DNA of 10,097 bases from Nitrospirota bacterium (lineage in GTDB: Bacteria; Nitrospirota; Thermodesulfovibrionia; Thermodesulfovibrionales; JdFR-88). The notes below the pieces were generated by a model, which saw nothing but the letters and a program-made list of their open reading frames with translations, had not been told where the DNA came from and made no database searches. Positions 1-6,781 of the stretch are shown here, piece by piece (position 1 is the stretch's first letter; every line of letters begins with the position of its first letter). The DNA lies in assembly GCA_021819985.1 (NCBI GenBank), contig JAKAEG010000095.1:1-10097 (forward strand), read 5' to 3'. The position numbers and the translations under genes are program-made.

Positions 1-905
1 CCTACCCCCCTGCTTAGATAACAGGGGTCATGATATATGATCCGCTCATCAATATTTTTGTCTAGTTTTAGCCTGCCATCCGCAAGCGCGCCTTTTACGA
101 ATTGGGTAATATGCCTGATCCTGAATGGCAGCTTCCTTCCATAAAAGGACGGCCAGTCTTTGGACATCATGTTCACACAGCAGGGGCACGAACAGAGGAG
201 GGTTTCCACACCCCTTTTGGCATAACCGTCGACCAGTCTTCTCACAAGGTCTTCAAGGATATCGAACTGTCCTGTAACAAAGAGCGGAAAACCGCAGCAG
301 ACTTCTTCCTCCGGGGGCAGCATCGTAAAGGACTCCCCTGCCCTGGCAAGGACCGCCGCATCTCCGCTTACCATGGGTTTTGCCTCATAAGCCCCGGTGC
401 ATCCGGCGTAATAGCCTGTCTTTGCCCTCTCCGCCACCTTTACATCAGGAGGCATCCAGGAGAACCTCTCATTGCCGGGCTTTCCGTAAGGGTTGCCCGT
501 CTCGTTTACGGCCCCGGGCATTTCTTTTTGAGAGCCTATGGGCCCAAGCCCCCGTCTTACCATCTCCCGTCTGAGCATGGGCCAGAGCCTCTGTGTATTG
601 ATGCCAACCGTGCAATACTGTCCGCAGGCCCCGCATGTAGTGCATTCAAAAACGGCCCGTGCGAAATCCTGAAGGAGTGTCTCATCTATTTTGCTTTTGC
701 CAAAAAGGAAAAAACTCTTCAACCCGCTTGTTTTCCGGATGAACTCCTTGAAATTTCTTATCTTCTCGGGCGGGGAGACGGACCGGTCGCCGGTTACCTC
801 CTGGACCGGGCAGTATCTCAGGCATTCTCCGCACTGGGCACATGCGTCAAGCTCCAGGAGCTGGCCGCCGGAAAGGCACCTTACAAAAGATTCCTGCTTA
901 CTCAT
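1..905 (-). CDS. HdrD-like (CCG-domain) iron-sulfur oxidoreductase subunit, 3' end cut off by the window
   Basis: The frame is open from an ATG at 905 to the window edge (301 residues), so the C-terminus is missing. Two [4Fe-4S] motifs of the CX2CX2CX3C type are visible: Cys22/25/28/32 and Cys88/91/94/98. A first CCG (cysteine-rich) domain follows, with Cys169, the CCG triplet at 203-205 and Cys240/243. The start of a second is seen at HDPCYLSRG (292-300). This order is that of HdrD, DsrK, TmcB and related heterodisulfide-reductase-like subunits, in which CCG domains hold the catalytic non-cubane cluster. The start overlaps the cytochrome b gene by 8 bases (ATGAGTAA), so the two are translationally coupled and probably form a membrane complex, the soluble part facing the cytoplasm. 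The natural disulfide or other substrate cannot be told. The family call is firm, the exact subfamily is not. Confidence 0.9.
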   Translation of the reverse strand, partial: MSKQESFVRCLSGGQLLELDACAQCGECLRYCPVQEVTGDRSVSPPEKIRNFKEFIRKTSGLKSFFLFGKSKIDETLLQDFARAVFECTTCGACGQYCTVGINTQRLWPMLRREMVRRGLGPIGSQKEMPGAVNETGNPYGKPGNERFSWMPPDVKVAERAKTGYYAGCTGAYEAKPMVSGDAAVLARAGESFTMLPPEEEVCCGFPLFVTGQFDILEDLVRRLVDGYAKRGVETLLCSCPCCVNMMSKDWPSFYGRKLPFRIRHITQFVKGALADGRLKLDKNIDERIIYHDPCYLSRGV

Positions 906-1617
906 AATGCATTATCCTTTGCATCGACCGCTCCCTTTTTTTTGCCTCATACATGGTAAAGGGCGCGGCAAATATATGGGTTGGCAGATAAAGTAAAAGC
1001 GCCAGCGCAAGCAGGAAATGCGCGTAAAACGGCGCGCTGCCTGGCATGCTTTCCGGCATTGTCCCCCAAAAAAGCGCCCTTGGATCCAGAGCGAACATCA
1101 TGAACTCCTTTACCGCCACTACGTTCGGATGAAAATACACGCTCATGAGAAAGCCAAGCGAGCTTATGATGAAAAGCACCGAAAGGAGAAAAACATTATA
1201 GGCAAACATCTGCCTGCCCCTGTTTGCGGCCCCTTTAATGATAATTATATATAACAGGGAAAAGGGCATTATGTATCCCGCTATCCTTCCCGCCGTCTGC
1301 ATCTGCCAGATAAACTGCGGCACAGGAGTAAGAAAATATCTCAGGTGCCTTATCAGGACCAAAAAAAAGCTTGCATGGAAAACCCATTCGCCAATCCACA
1401 GGACAGGGTTCACCCTGAAAAGTCTTCTCAAAAAGATCACATCCAATACCGCGGCCACGATGTTTTTCCCATATGCTCCCATGGAATGCCCTTGTCCGGG
1501 CTTTTCTTCCGAGGGCCCTTTCAGCCATAACGCCAGATGCGCCGCCGTCCTTATCACAAATACAGCATAGACCAGCAGCGCCGTAATTGATAAAAAATAA
1601 ATCAGTATAGTTCCCAC
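898..1617 (-). CDS. NarI/HdrE-type cytochrome b membrane subunit
   Basis: This 239-residue, strongly hydrophobic protein has about five membrane segments (roughly residues 3-30, 72-95, 111-128, 139-161 and 197-219). Histidine pairs that could ligate two b hemes are His81/His91, spaced 10 apart as in NarI, and His200/His214. The second pair is spaced 14 rather than the 18 of E. coli NarI, and is followed by the family-like HIFAAP stretch. Such subunits exchange electrons between a quinone pool and an attached iron-sulfur subunit. The downstream HdrD-like gene overlaps its end by 8 bases, which supports an HdrDE/DsrMK-like pair. The start is a GTG; AAAGGGA lies about 10 bases upstream. A non-coding gap precedes it, so it may have its own promoter. 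The heme ligand assignment is inferred from spacing only. Confidence 0.85.
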   Translation of the reverse strand: MGTILIYFLSITALLVYAVFVIRTAAHLALWLKGPSEEKPGQGHSMGAYGKNIVAAVLDVIFLRRLFRVNPVLWIGEWVFHASFFLVLIRHLRYFLTPVPQFIWQMQTAGRIAGYIMPFSLLYIIIIKGAANRGRQMFAYNVFLLSVLFIISSLGFLMSVYFHPNVVAVKEFMMFALDPRALFWGTMPESMPGSAPFYAHFLLALALLLYLPTHIFAAPFTMYEAKKRERSMQRIMHYE

Positions 1618-1719
1618 TTTTTGTTATCCCTTTAAATCAGCCCCACATGTCATACTGTCCTGAGTCAATAATCCTTTCCATATGTATCCGAGAAATTTCC
1701 CCGGACTCCGTAGTACGTC

Positions 1720-1744
1720 ATGTCCGAGTGCCTTAATCGGGCAT
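1720..1744. repeat. REP-like imperfect palindrome 1
   Basis: ATGTCCGA (1720-1727) pairs with TCGGGCAT (1737-1744) across a 9-base loop, with one G-U type mismatch. The motif GTCATGxCCGA...TCGGGCATCC is of a kind scattered through many proteobacteria-like genomes as an intergenic repeat. Only one copy is visible in this window, so repeat status is inferred. Confidence 0.45.
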
Positions 1745-1769
1745 CCAATTTTACGTTTTTTTTAAATCG

Positions 1770-1789
1770 ATTCCCGCCTGCGCGGGAAT
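1770..1789. repeat. REP-like perfect palindrome 2
   Basis: ATTCCCGC (1770-1777) and GCGGGAAT (1782-1789) form a perfect 8-bp stem around a CTGC loop, flanked by GAC on the right. This is the familiar ATTCCCGC/GCGGGAATGAC type of intergenic palindrome. On the minus strand it is followed by an A-run rather than a T-run, so it does not look like a canonical terminator for the corrinoid operon. Confidence 0.55.
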
Positions 1790-1890
1790 GACGTCAACTG
1801 CTTCCTCCTGTAATGTTTTAAATAATTAATTTAACGAATTTTCAACTCACCAAACTTGTAATATTTACATCCCCGTATTTTTTCCGCCCT

Positions 1891-2223
1891 TCATTTCTCA
1901 AATTTAATGGTTATATCCCTTGGAAGCGCCAATCCCGCCTCCGCCTCCACCGCCTTGATTATACCGCCCGGCACCGGGCAGGTCACGTGCTTCAAATGCC
2001 TGGCCGCGGCCTTGTACACCGGGTTGTTCAGGAAATTCGTGAAAACCGTGGTCATCACATCCAGGGTCGCTATTTCCTCCGCCAATTTTTGCAGCATCTC
2101 GCACTGGCTTTCCAGGCGGACAGATACTTTCTTTTGCTCGCCTTTTTCAGCCACCACCGTGCAGGCAAACCCGCATGCGCCTGATACTACCGTAAGCTTC
2201 GTCATGCTTTTAACCGCTTTCAT
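1891..2223 (-). CDS. Small conserved Cys-containing protein (DUF6951-like), coupled to the corrinoid activator
   Basis: The product is 110 residues long, with no signal peptide or membrane segment, so it is probably cytoplasmic. Notable elements are SGACGF (14-19), Cys17, Cys21 and Cys41, and the C-terminal block NPVYKAA (67-73), His79, CPVP (82-85) and an EAGLALP stretch (95-101). Four cysteines plus His79 could bind a metal or cluster, but that is speculation. I believe this matches the family named DUF6951, found near corrinoid methyltransferase genes, but this is from memory. Its ATG overlaps the stop of the activator gene (ATGA), which implies translational coupling and a role tied to corrinoid activation or methyl transfer. 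An in-frame Met at residue 7 is an alternative start but lacks a ribosome binding site. The function is unknown. Confidence 0.8.
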   Translation of the reverse strand: MKAVKSMTKLTVVSGACGFACTVVAEKGEQKKVSVRLESQCEMLQKLAEEIATLDVMTTVFTNFLNNPVYKAAARHLKHVTCPVPGGIIKAVEAEAGLALPRDITIKFEK

Positions 2224-4193
2224 CCTTTTATGACAACATGGGGAGATTCTTTTTCGATCAGTTTTTTCAGATTGGGGAAGCTGTCTTTCATATGCGGCAG
2301 GTGCATTGCCTGCATGAACTCCTTCTCGAACGCGGGCTCAACGGCGATCTCCACGAACTCCACCCACCTGGCCTTTTCTTCAGCCTCTCCCCTCTTTGTC
2401 AGGCTCACAAGCGCCATTCTCGCGCCGTCTCCGGCCGCATTTCCCACGGCATAGACATTGTCGATATCGCAGTCCGGGAACATCCCCAGGGTCATCGCGG
2501 ACTCCTTGTCTATAAAGCTGCCGAATGCCCCGGCCAGCATGACCTTATCGAGCTTCTCCAGCCCCATCCTGCGCATCATGAGCTTGGCGCCCGCGTATAA
2601 CGCCCCTTTTGCAAGCTGAAGGGCCCGGACATCCCCCTGGGTAATGGTTATATCGCCCCCGATGGAGGTCTCCCTGGCCCACGCCAGGACGTACTCCGGT
2701 TTACCTTCGTGGTCCTTTCTTACCCTTGGGCTCTCCACGTTCATATCGAACCTGCCGGATTTATCTATGATGCCGGCCCTGTACATCCATGCAATCGCGT
2801 CTATGATGCCAGAGCCGCATATGCCCTTTGCGTCTATTTTCTCAAGATTAATGTGCCATTCCTCTTTGCCGATAACCTTATAAAGCGGCTCTTTCGTGGC
2901 CGGGTCTATCTTCACCTTTTCTATGGCTCCGGGGGCGGCGCGCATTCCCATTTTTATCTGCGCCCCCTCGAAAGCCGGCCCCGTAGCGCATGATGTCGAG
3001 CAAACCCTGTCCTTGTTTCCAAGCAGGAGTTCGCCGTTTGTCCCGATATCAATAATAAGTACTTTTTCTTCCATATTGTAGGGCTCCATGGCTATGAGGA
3101 CGCCCACGTTGTCGGCCCCGACAAACCCGGCCTCTATGGGCAGGACGTAGATATAGGAGCCCGGATTTATTCTTATTCCCAGGTCCCTTGCCTTAATGTC
3201 CAGCCCGTGCTGGATGGCCGGAATGAAGGGGGAGCGCCCTATATGCTCCGGATTGAACCCAAGCAATATGTGGTGCATGGCGGTGTTGAAAACTATCGTC
3301 ATATCGACTATGGCCTCGCCCCCGCCCGGGGCCTCGGCGCTGAGCGCTTTTGTAATATTTGATATTATCTCGTTCAGTCCATCTATTATCGCCTTCTGCA
3401 TCCTGCCCACTCCATCCGGGTTTGTCATGGCGTATGTGATACGGGACATGACGTCCTCGCCGTAGGGGACCTGCGGGTTCATCATGGATTCCGTCGCCAT
3501 GACTTTACCGGTTGCAAGGTCGGTAAGATAGCCGACGACGGTGGTAGTGCCTACGTCAACGGCAAGCCCGTATGAGGCCTCTATGAAGCCTGGCTCCACC
3601 TTTATTATTTCGCGGCCCTTCCATACGGAAACGGTCACGCCCCAGTTGCCTTTCCTGATGGTGTCCTGGAGGTCCTTAAGTACCGGAAAATCCATGGACA
3701 GCCCGCTCAGCCCGTAATTTTTTTCAAGGGCCGCCAAAAGCTTTTCCAGGTCTCCCTTGATAACTTCATGAAGCGAGGGTTTTTCGAGTTCGACAAAATA
3801 CTTTTTTACGGCGGGCTCCACCCGGATATTAAGTTCCTTTGCCGCTTTCCTGACTATCTGCTTGCCCGCCCTGGATTTCTCCGGCACGAAAATCTTTACA
3901 TCCCCAAGCGCGCGGGCCGCGCAGGCCAGCCTCATGCCAGGCCCGTCCGAGGGTTTCAGAAATTTCCTCTCTACCTCGGTCAACTGGGAAAGGTGCTCCA
4001 TCCTGGAGTCCATCGAATCTTTTTCGAAAAAACCTTCCTCAACCCGCACCTTGCATTTACCGCATGTGCCCTTGCCCCCGCATATAGATTCTATATCCAC
4101 ACCCAGGTTCCTGGCGGCATCCAGCAGGTCTGTGCCGTCGGCCACCTCGCCCCTCCTGCCGGAAGGCTGAAAAATGACCCTGTGCTTCTTCAT
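2220..4193 (-). CDS. Reductive activator of corrinoid proteins (2Fe-2S ferredoxin + ASKHA ATPase)
   Basis: The 657-residue protein begins with a plant-type [2Fe-2S] domain: Cys38-x5-Cys44-x2-Cys47 and Cys91. After a linker comes an ASKHA ATPase region (about 205-600) with the phosphate-1 loop DVGTTTVVGYL (213-223), phosphate-2 loop IDIGTNGELLLGN (381-393), an ICGSGIIDA helix start (458-466) and adenosine motif LAGAFGSFIDKES (553-565). This is the architecture of RACo and the O-demethylase activating enzymes. They use ATP to reduce inactive Co(II) corrinoid to Co(I) with electrons from the 2Fe-2S centre. It differs from methanogen RamA, which carries two C-terminal [4Fe-4S] clusters. The corrinoid protein encoded two genes upstream is the likely target. 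The ATG at 4193 is chosen because GGAGGA sits 7 bases before it; a TTG five codons earlier overlaps that same ribosome binding site and is unlikely. Confidence 0.93.
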   Translation of the reverse strand: MKKHRVIFQPSGRRGEVADGTDLLDAARNLGVDIESICGGKGTCGKCKVRVEEGFFEKDSMDSRMEHLSQLTEVERKFLKPSDGPGMRLACAARALGDVKIFVPEKSRAGKQIVRKAAKELNIRVEPAVKKYFVELEKPSLHEVIKGDLEKLLAALEKNYGLSGLSMDFPVLKDLQDTIRKGNWGVTVSVWKGREIIKVEPGFIEASYGLAVDVGTTTVVGYLTDLATGKVMATESMMNPQVPYGEDVMSRITYAMTNPDGVGRMQKAIIDGLNEIISNITKALSAEAPGGGEAIVDMTIVFNTAMHHILLGFNPEHIGRSPFIPAIQHGLDIKARDLGIRINPGSYIYVLPIEAGFVGADNVGVLIAMEPYNMEEKVLIIDIGTNGELLLGNKDRVCSTSCATGPAFEGAQIKMGMRAAPGAIEKVKIDPATKEPLYKVIGKEEWHINLEKIDAKGICGSGIIDAIAWMYRAGIIDKSGRFDMNVESPRVRKDHEGKPEYVLAWARETSIGGDITITQGDVRALQLAKGALYAGAKLMMRRMGLEKLDKVMLAGAFGSFIDKESAMTLGMFPDCDIDNVYAVGNAAGDGARMALVSLTKRGEAEEKARWVEFVEIAVEPAFEKEFMQAMHLPHMKDSFPNLKKLIEKESPHVVIKG

Positions 4194-4200
4194 CCCCGTT

Positions 4201-4206
4201 TCCTCC
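4201..4206 (-). promoter_or_regulatory. Ribosome binding site deciding the activator start
   Basis: GGAGGA on the minus strand, 7 bases before the ATG at 4193. It rules against the TTG at 4208, which would lie upstream of it. Confidence 0.75.
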
Positions 4207-4237
4207 AATATAAAAATTTATATAGAAAATAAAAAAA

Positions 4238-4903
4238 TTAGTGAATTTGCTGTTTTGTTTTATCCGTATTCTTCCTGCCGTACGGACAGATGTTTATGCA
4301 AAGTCCGCAGTTCGGCTTTCCTTTTGTGGCCCTGGCGCGGCCTTTATGCGCGGCGCATATTTTCGTTCTCACCAGCTCCACATACGGCTTGTTTTGCGAC
4401 CAGTCGTTTCCGGCAATGGCCCGCGAAGGGCAAAAATCAATGCAAAGAGTGCATTCACCGCATTGGCTCCGCTTAACCGGGGTCCCTGGCTCAAGAGGGG
4501 CATCGGTGAGAACTGTGGCCAGTGTTAGCCGTGGCCCGTATTCAGGGTTTATGAGAAGCCCGTTTCTGCCTATCCAGCCCATGCCTGCCAGTGTGGCCGC
4601 CATTTTATGCGTGAACAGGGGATAGAGCCTTGATGCAAAGGTTTTTGTTTTTTTGTCCACCACCCTGTCTGAATCCGGTGGTATGCAAAAATATCTGAAC
4701 CCCTCCTGCTTGAGCAGGACGGCCGCCCTCTTTTGAAGGGCCATCAGCAATTTCACCGTCTCTTCGTTCAAGTTTTTGACCACCCCTATTGAAATAGCGG
4801 CCTCCAGATGCGAGATCTCCCCGTTTGCCACGCCCTTTACGCAGGCGAAACCCACCATCGCGGCACCCGCCGCCAGGAGGTTCTTTTTTAACCCGGTCCC
4901 CAT
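4238..4903 (-). CDS. QueG-like double [4Fe-4S] protein, probable electron-transfer partner
   Basis: From the chosen ATG the protein has 221 residues. It carries the block THKMAATLAGMGWIGRNGLL (98-117), typical of epoxyqueuosine reductase (QueG) and related short Fe-S proteins, and a ferredoxin-like part with Cys148/151/154/158 and Cys183/199/202/206, enough for two [4Fe-4S] clusters. QueG itself is longer (about 350-380 residues) and binds cobalamin, so this is a shorter relative and probably not a tRNA-modifying enzyme. Placed between the corrinoid protein and the corrinoid activator, it is a reasonable electron donor or corrinoid-interacting partner, which is inference. The start at 4903 fits the family N-terminus (LKKNLLAAGAAMVGFA) and has GAGGA 7 bases upstream. 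Starts at 4963 (GTG) or 4960 (ATG) would add about 20 residues and cannot be excluded. Confidence 0.82.
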   Translation of the reverse strand: MGTGLKKNLLAAGAAMVGFACVKGVANGEISHLEAAISIGVVKNLNEETVKLLMALQKRAAVLLKQEGFRYFCIPPDSDRVVDKKTKTFASRLYPLFTHKMAATLAGMGWIGRNGLLINPEYGPRLTLATVLTDAPLEPGTPVKRSQCGECTLCIDFCPSRAIAGNDWSQNKPYVELVRTKICAAHKGRARATKGKPNCGLCINICPYGRKNTDKTKQQIH

Positions 4904-4910
4904 ATTTTTG

Positions 4911-4915
4911 TCCTC
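4911..4915 (-). promoter_or_regulatory. Ribosome binding site supporting the QueG-like start
   Basis: GAGGA on the minus strand, 7 bases before the ATG at 4903. The upstream GTG/ATG pair at 4963/4960 has only a weak purine stretch in front of it. Confidence 0.5.
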
Positions 4916-4974
4916 TTCTTCGGGGAAGCGGACCTGCAAAATTTTTTTAACCGCGCTCATCACAAAAAATCCGC

Positions 4975-5667
4975 TTACCCTTTCTTTTTTGCTTCCGCCT
5001 CTTCCTTCAGCTTCTTAAGGGAACTAACCATGTTTATTGCGTCCTTCAAGGCGTTATTTGCGTCCTTCGCATAACCGTCCGCGCCCCATTTGTCGGCTAT
5101 ATCGGAAGAAACAGGCGCGCCGCCTATCATTATTTTTACATTGGGGTTTTTGGTCCGCAGGTCGTCTATGACCTTTTTCATTCCCATCATTGTGGTTGTC
5201 ATCATCGCTGAGAGGCAGACGAGGTCGGAATCCGTCCTCAGTTGTTCCTCCACGAATTTATCCAGGGGGACGTCCCTTCCAAGGTCGTACACGGTGAACC
5301 CGGCCACATCGAACATCATCTTGACTATGTTTTTCCCGATGTCGTGCACGTCTCCCTCAACGGTGCCTATGACCACCGAGCCTTTCACCCCCAGGTCAAG
5401 CTGTTTCACATGGGGTTTCAAGATGTCGAGCCCCGCATAGAGCGCATCGGCAGACATTAGCAGCTCCGGCACGAAGTACTCCTGCGCCTCGAAAAGCCTG
5501 CCCACCTCCTCCATCCCGCTTACCAGCCCGTTGAAGATCGCGTCGTTTGCGTCCATCCCGATATCCAGGGCCTCATTTGAGGCCTCCTTGGCCCCGTCCT
5601 CATCATACTGGATGACTGCGTTTTTGAGCCTGTCCAAGAGTTCTTGTCTTTTTTCAGCCGTTACCAT
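4975..5667 (-). CDS. Corrinoid (B12-binding) methyl carrier protein, MtaC/MtbC/MtvC type
   Basis: A 230-residue protein with the two-domain build of methyl-carrier corrinoid proteins. There is an N-terminal helical cap domain (about 1-90, with YFVPELLMSADA at 64-75) and a Rossmann-like B12 domain (about 95-215). The cofactor motif DVHDIG (106-111) contains His108, the lower axial cobalt ligand, followed by Ser153 and GGAP (182-185), which line the nucleotide tail. The C-terminus is a charged, Lys/Glu-rich tail. The protein accepts a methyl group on Co(I) and hands it to a second methyltransferase. The gene starts 9 bases after the UroD-family gene, and its GGAGGT ribosome binding site covers that gene's stop codon, which ties the two together as likely partners. 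The paralogue is called by family; the methyl donor is unknown. Confidence 0.95.
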   Translation of the reverse strand: MVTAEKRQELLDRLKNAVIQYDEDGAKEASNEALDIGMDANDAIFNGLVSGMEEVGRLFEAQEYFVPELLMSADALYAGLDILKPHVKQLDLGVKGSVVIGTVEGDVHDIGKNIVKMMFDVAGFTVYDLGRDVPLDKFVEEQLRTDSDLVCLSAMMTTTMMGMKKVIDDLRTKNPNVKIMIGGAPVSSDIADKWGADGYAKDANNALKDAINMVSSLKKLKEEAEAKKKG

Positions 5668-5676
5668 TTTTTTGCC

Positions 5677-6711
5677 TTACCTCCTGTAATTTATAACTTC
5701 ATCCATCATTGCTTTTATATTTTCTATGGGCACAGTGGGCCAGATATCGCAGCCCGGCCATACCGCGTCCACCCCGTCATCCATGCATTTTCTGATGACC
5801 TGGCGGACATTGGCCTGGGAGCCTGCCACAAGCACATTGTAGGGGTCGTAATTTCCGAAGAGAAGCGCGTTTCCTATCTTCTTTCTGGTCTCGGCCACAT
5901 CGTTTTTCTGGTCCACGCTGATGGCGGTAGCTCCTGATTCGACCATGAAAGGGGCTATGTCGTTTGTCTTTCCGCATATATGAAGGACTGTGTTTGTCTT
6001 CAGCTGCCCGAATATTTTCTTGAGATATGGGAGAATAAGATTTTTAAAAACCCGTGGGCTAAGCACATCGGAGGTGGCCCCCATCTCCCTTACCGTTATG
6101 TAGTCGGCCCCGGCCGCCTCGAACTCCTTTGCGCAAAGCACGATCGCATCGGCCAGAATATCGAGCAGGCCGCCCACCTTGTCAGGCTTCTTGAACGACA
6201 GTTTCAGAAGATCGTTCAGCTCCATTATCTGGCCGGCCAGTGTAAAGGGCCCAAGCACATAAGTGCCCACGGCCACTTCGCCTCCGATATCTGCCTTGAC
6301 CAGCCCAATGGCCTCTTTCACAAGCGGTATCCTTCCCCTTTTCGTAAAGTCCTGGGGGATGCTTATGCCCATCTCATCTTCGTTATGGATGATCTTCTTT
6401 TTTATCGTGGGGTACAGTATGTCATCCAGATGGGCGTAGACGTTTATCTCGCACCCCAGCGCTTCAGCCTCCACGCAGAGGTCGAACGGGACGACACCGC
6501 ACTCGAAACCCGAGAGCTTGTAAGTGGCTGCCGCCACATCCGCCATCATCTTTGCGTTTGAATGGATGGCGGCGAATTTGTACCCCAGCTTCCCAAGCCC
6601 TTCGGTGGTCGCATTGCCCATGCCGCTGAAGCAAGGGGGCCTGTCCACTTTTTCTCCTGCGAATAGTCTCAGGATCCTCTCTTTTGGCGTCATCGTCCTC
6701 GTCTCTGCCAT
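5677..6711 (-). CDS. UroD/MtaA-family zinc methyltransferase, partner of the corrinoid protein
   Basis: A 344-residue TIM-barrel protein of the uroporphyrinogen decarboxylase superfamily, methyltransferase branch (MtaA, MtbA, CmuA, O-demethylase MT-I). The predicted zinc site is His244-x-Cys246 in LHICG plus Cys321 in WPGCDIWPTVP, the His-x-Cys...Cys pattern of MtaA/MtbA. True UroD decarboxylases lack it. Other family marks are GPFTLAG (154-160) and ATSDVLSPR (212-220). It probably methylates or demethylates the corrinoid protein encoded 9 bases downstream. In the archaeal methylotrophic systems such enzymes move methyl from corrinoid to coenzyme M; here an MtrH-like enzyme looks like the acceptor side, so this one is more likely the donor-side MT-I. 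GGGAG lies 7 bases before the ATG. A 70-base A/T-rich spacer precedes it. Confidence 0.9.
   Translation of the reverse strand: MAETRTMTPKERILRLFAGEKVDRPPCFSGMGNATTEGLGKLGYKFAAIHSNAKMMADVAAATYKLSGFECGVVPFDLCVEAEALGCEINVYAHLDDILYPTIKKKIIHNEDEMGISIPQDFTKRGRIPLVKEAIGLVKADIGGEVAVGTYVLGPFTLAGQIMELNDLLKLSFKKPDKVGGLLDILADAIVLCAKEFEAAGADYITVREMGATSDVLSPRVFKNLILPYLKKIFGQLKTNTVLHICGKTNDIAPFMVESGATAISVDQKNDVAETRKKIGNALLFGNYDPYNVLVAGSQANVRQVIRKCMDDGVDAVWPGCDIWPTVPIENIKAMMDEVINYRR
5679..5684 (-). promoter_or_regulatory. Ribosome binding site of the corrinoid gene, overlapping the upstream stop
   Basis: GGAGGT on the minus strand includes the last codon and part of the TAA stop (5677-5679) of the UroD-family gene, 11 bases before the ATG at 5667. 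This suggests coupled translation of methyltransferase and corrinoid protein. Confidence 0.6.
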
Positions 6712-6781
6712 CTGCTTTCTCCCTTTCTATCTCTAAAAAATTATTTGAATTTATTTTTTTATTTTTTGTTTTCTTATTTTT

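Larger units (their letters stand above)
1618..1890. other. Non-coding gap with REP-like palindromes
   Basis: No credible gene is seen here. The gap separates the corrinoid operon from the cytochrome b/HdrD pair. It holds two short palindromes (annotated separately), an A/T-rich stretch around 1814-1875, and an unpaired GGAGGAAG-like sequence (minus strand, 1801-1809) with no gene behind it. No clear minus-strand -35/-10 pair was recognised upstream of the cytochrome gene, and there is no hairpin followed by a proper U-run after the small Cys protein. Confidence 0.6.

Noticed and set aside
102..959. Long plus-strand open frame of 285 codons
   Set aside because: It lies antisense to the HdrD-like gene, whose frame carries two ferredoxin motifs and CCG motifs; the plus-strand product has no recognisable domain.
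1637..1681. Minus-strand mini-ORF MERIIDSGQYDMWG ahead of the cytochrome b gene
   Set aside because: No ribosome binding site and no run of regulatory codons; a leader peptide or a gene remnant is possible but unsupported.
1770..1789. Rho-independent terminator for the corrinoid operon
   Set aside because: The stem is good, but the minus-strand sequence after it is A-rich rather than T-rich.
4960..4963. GTG/ATG start adding about 20 residues to the QueG-like protein
   Set aside because: Weaker ribosome binding site than the ATG at 4903, and the extra residues lie before the usual family N-terminus; not fully excluded.
5980..6561. Plus-strand open frame of 193 codons
   Set aside because: Shadow of the UroD-family gene on the other strand; no family features.
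6712..6781. Promoter in the A/T-rich spacer between the MtrH and UroD-family genes
   Set aside because: Long A-runs make -10-like matches trivial, and no convincing -35/-10 pair at proper spacing was found.
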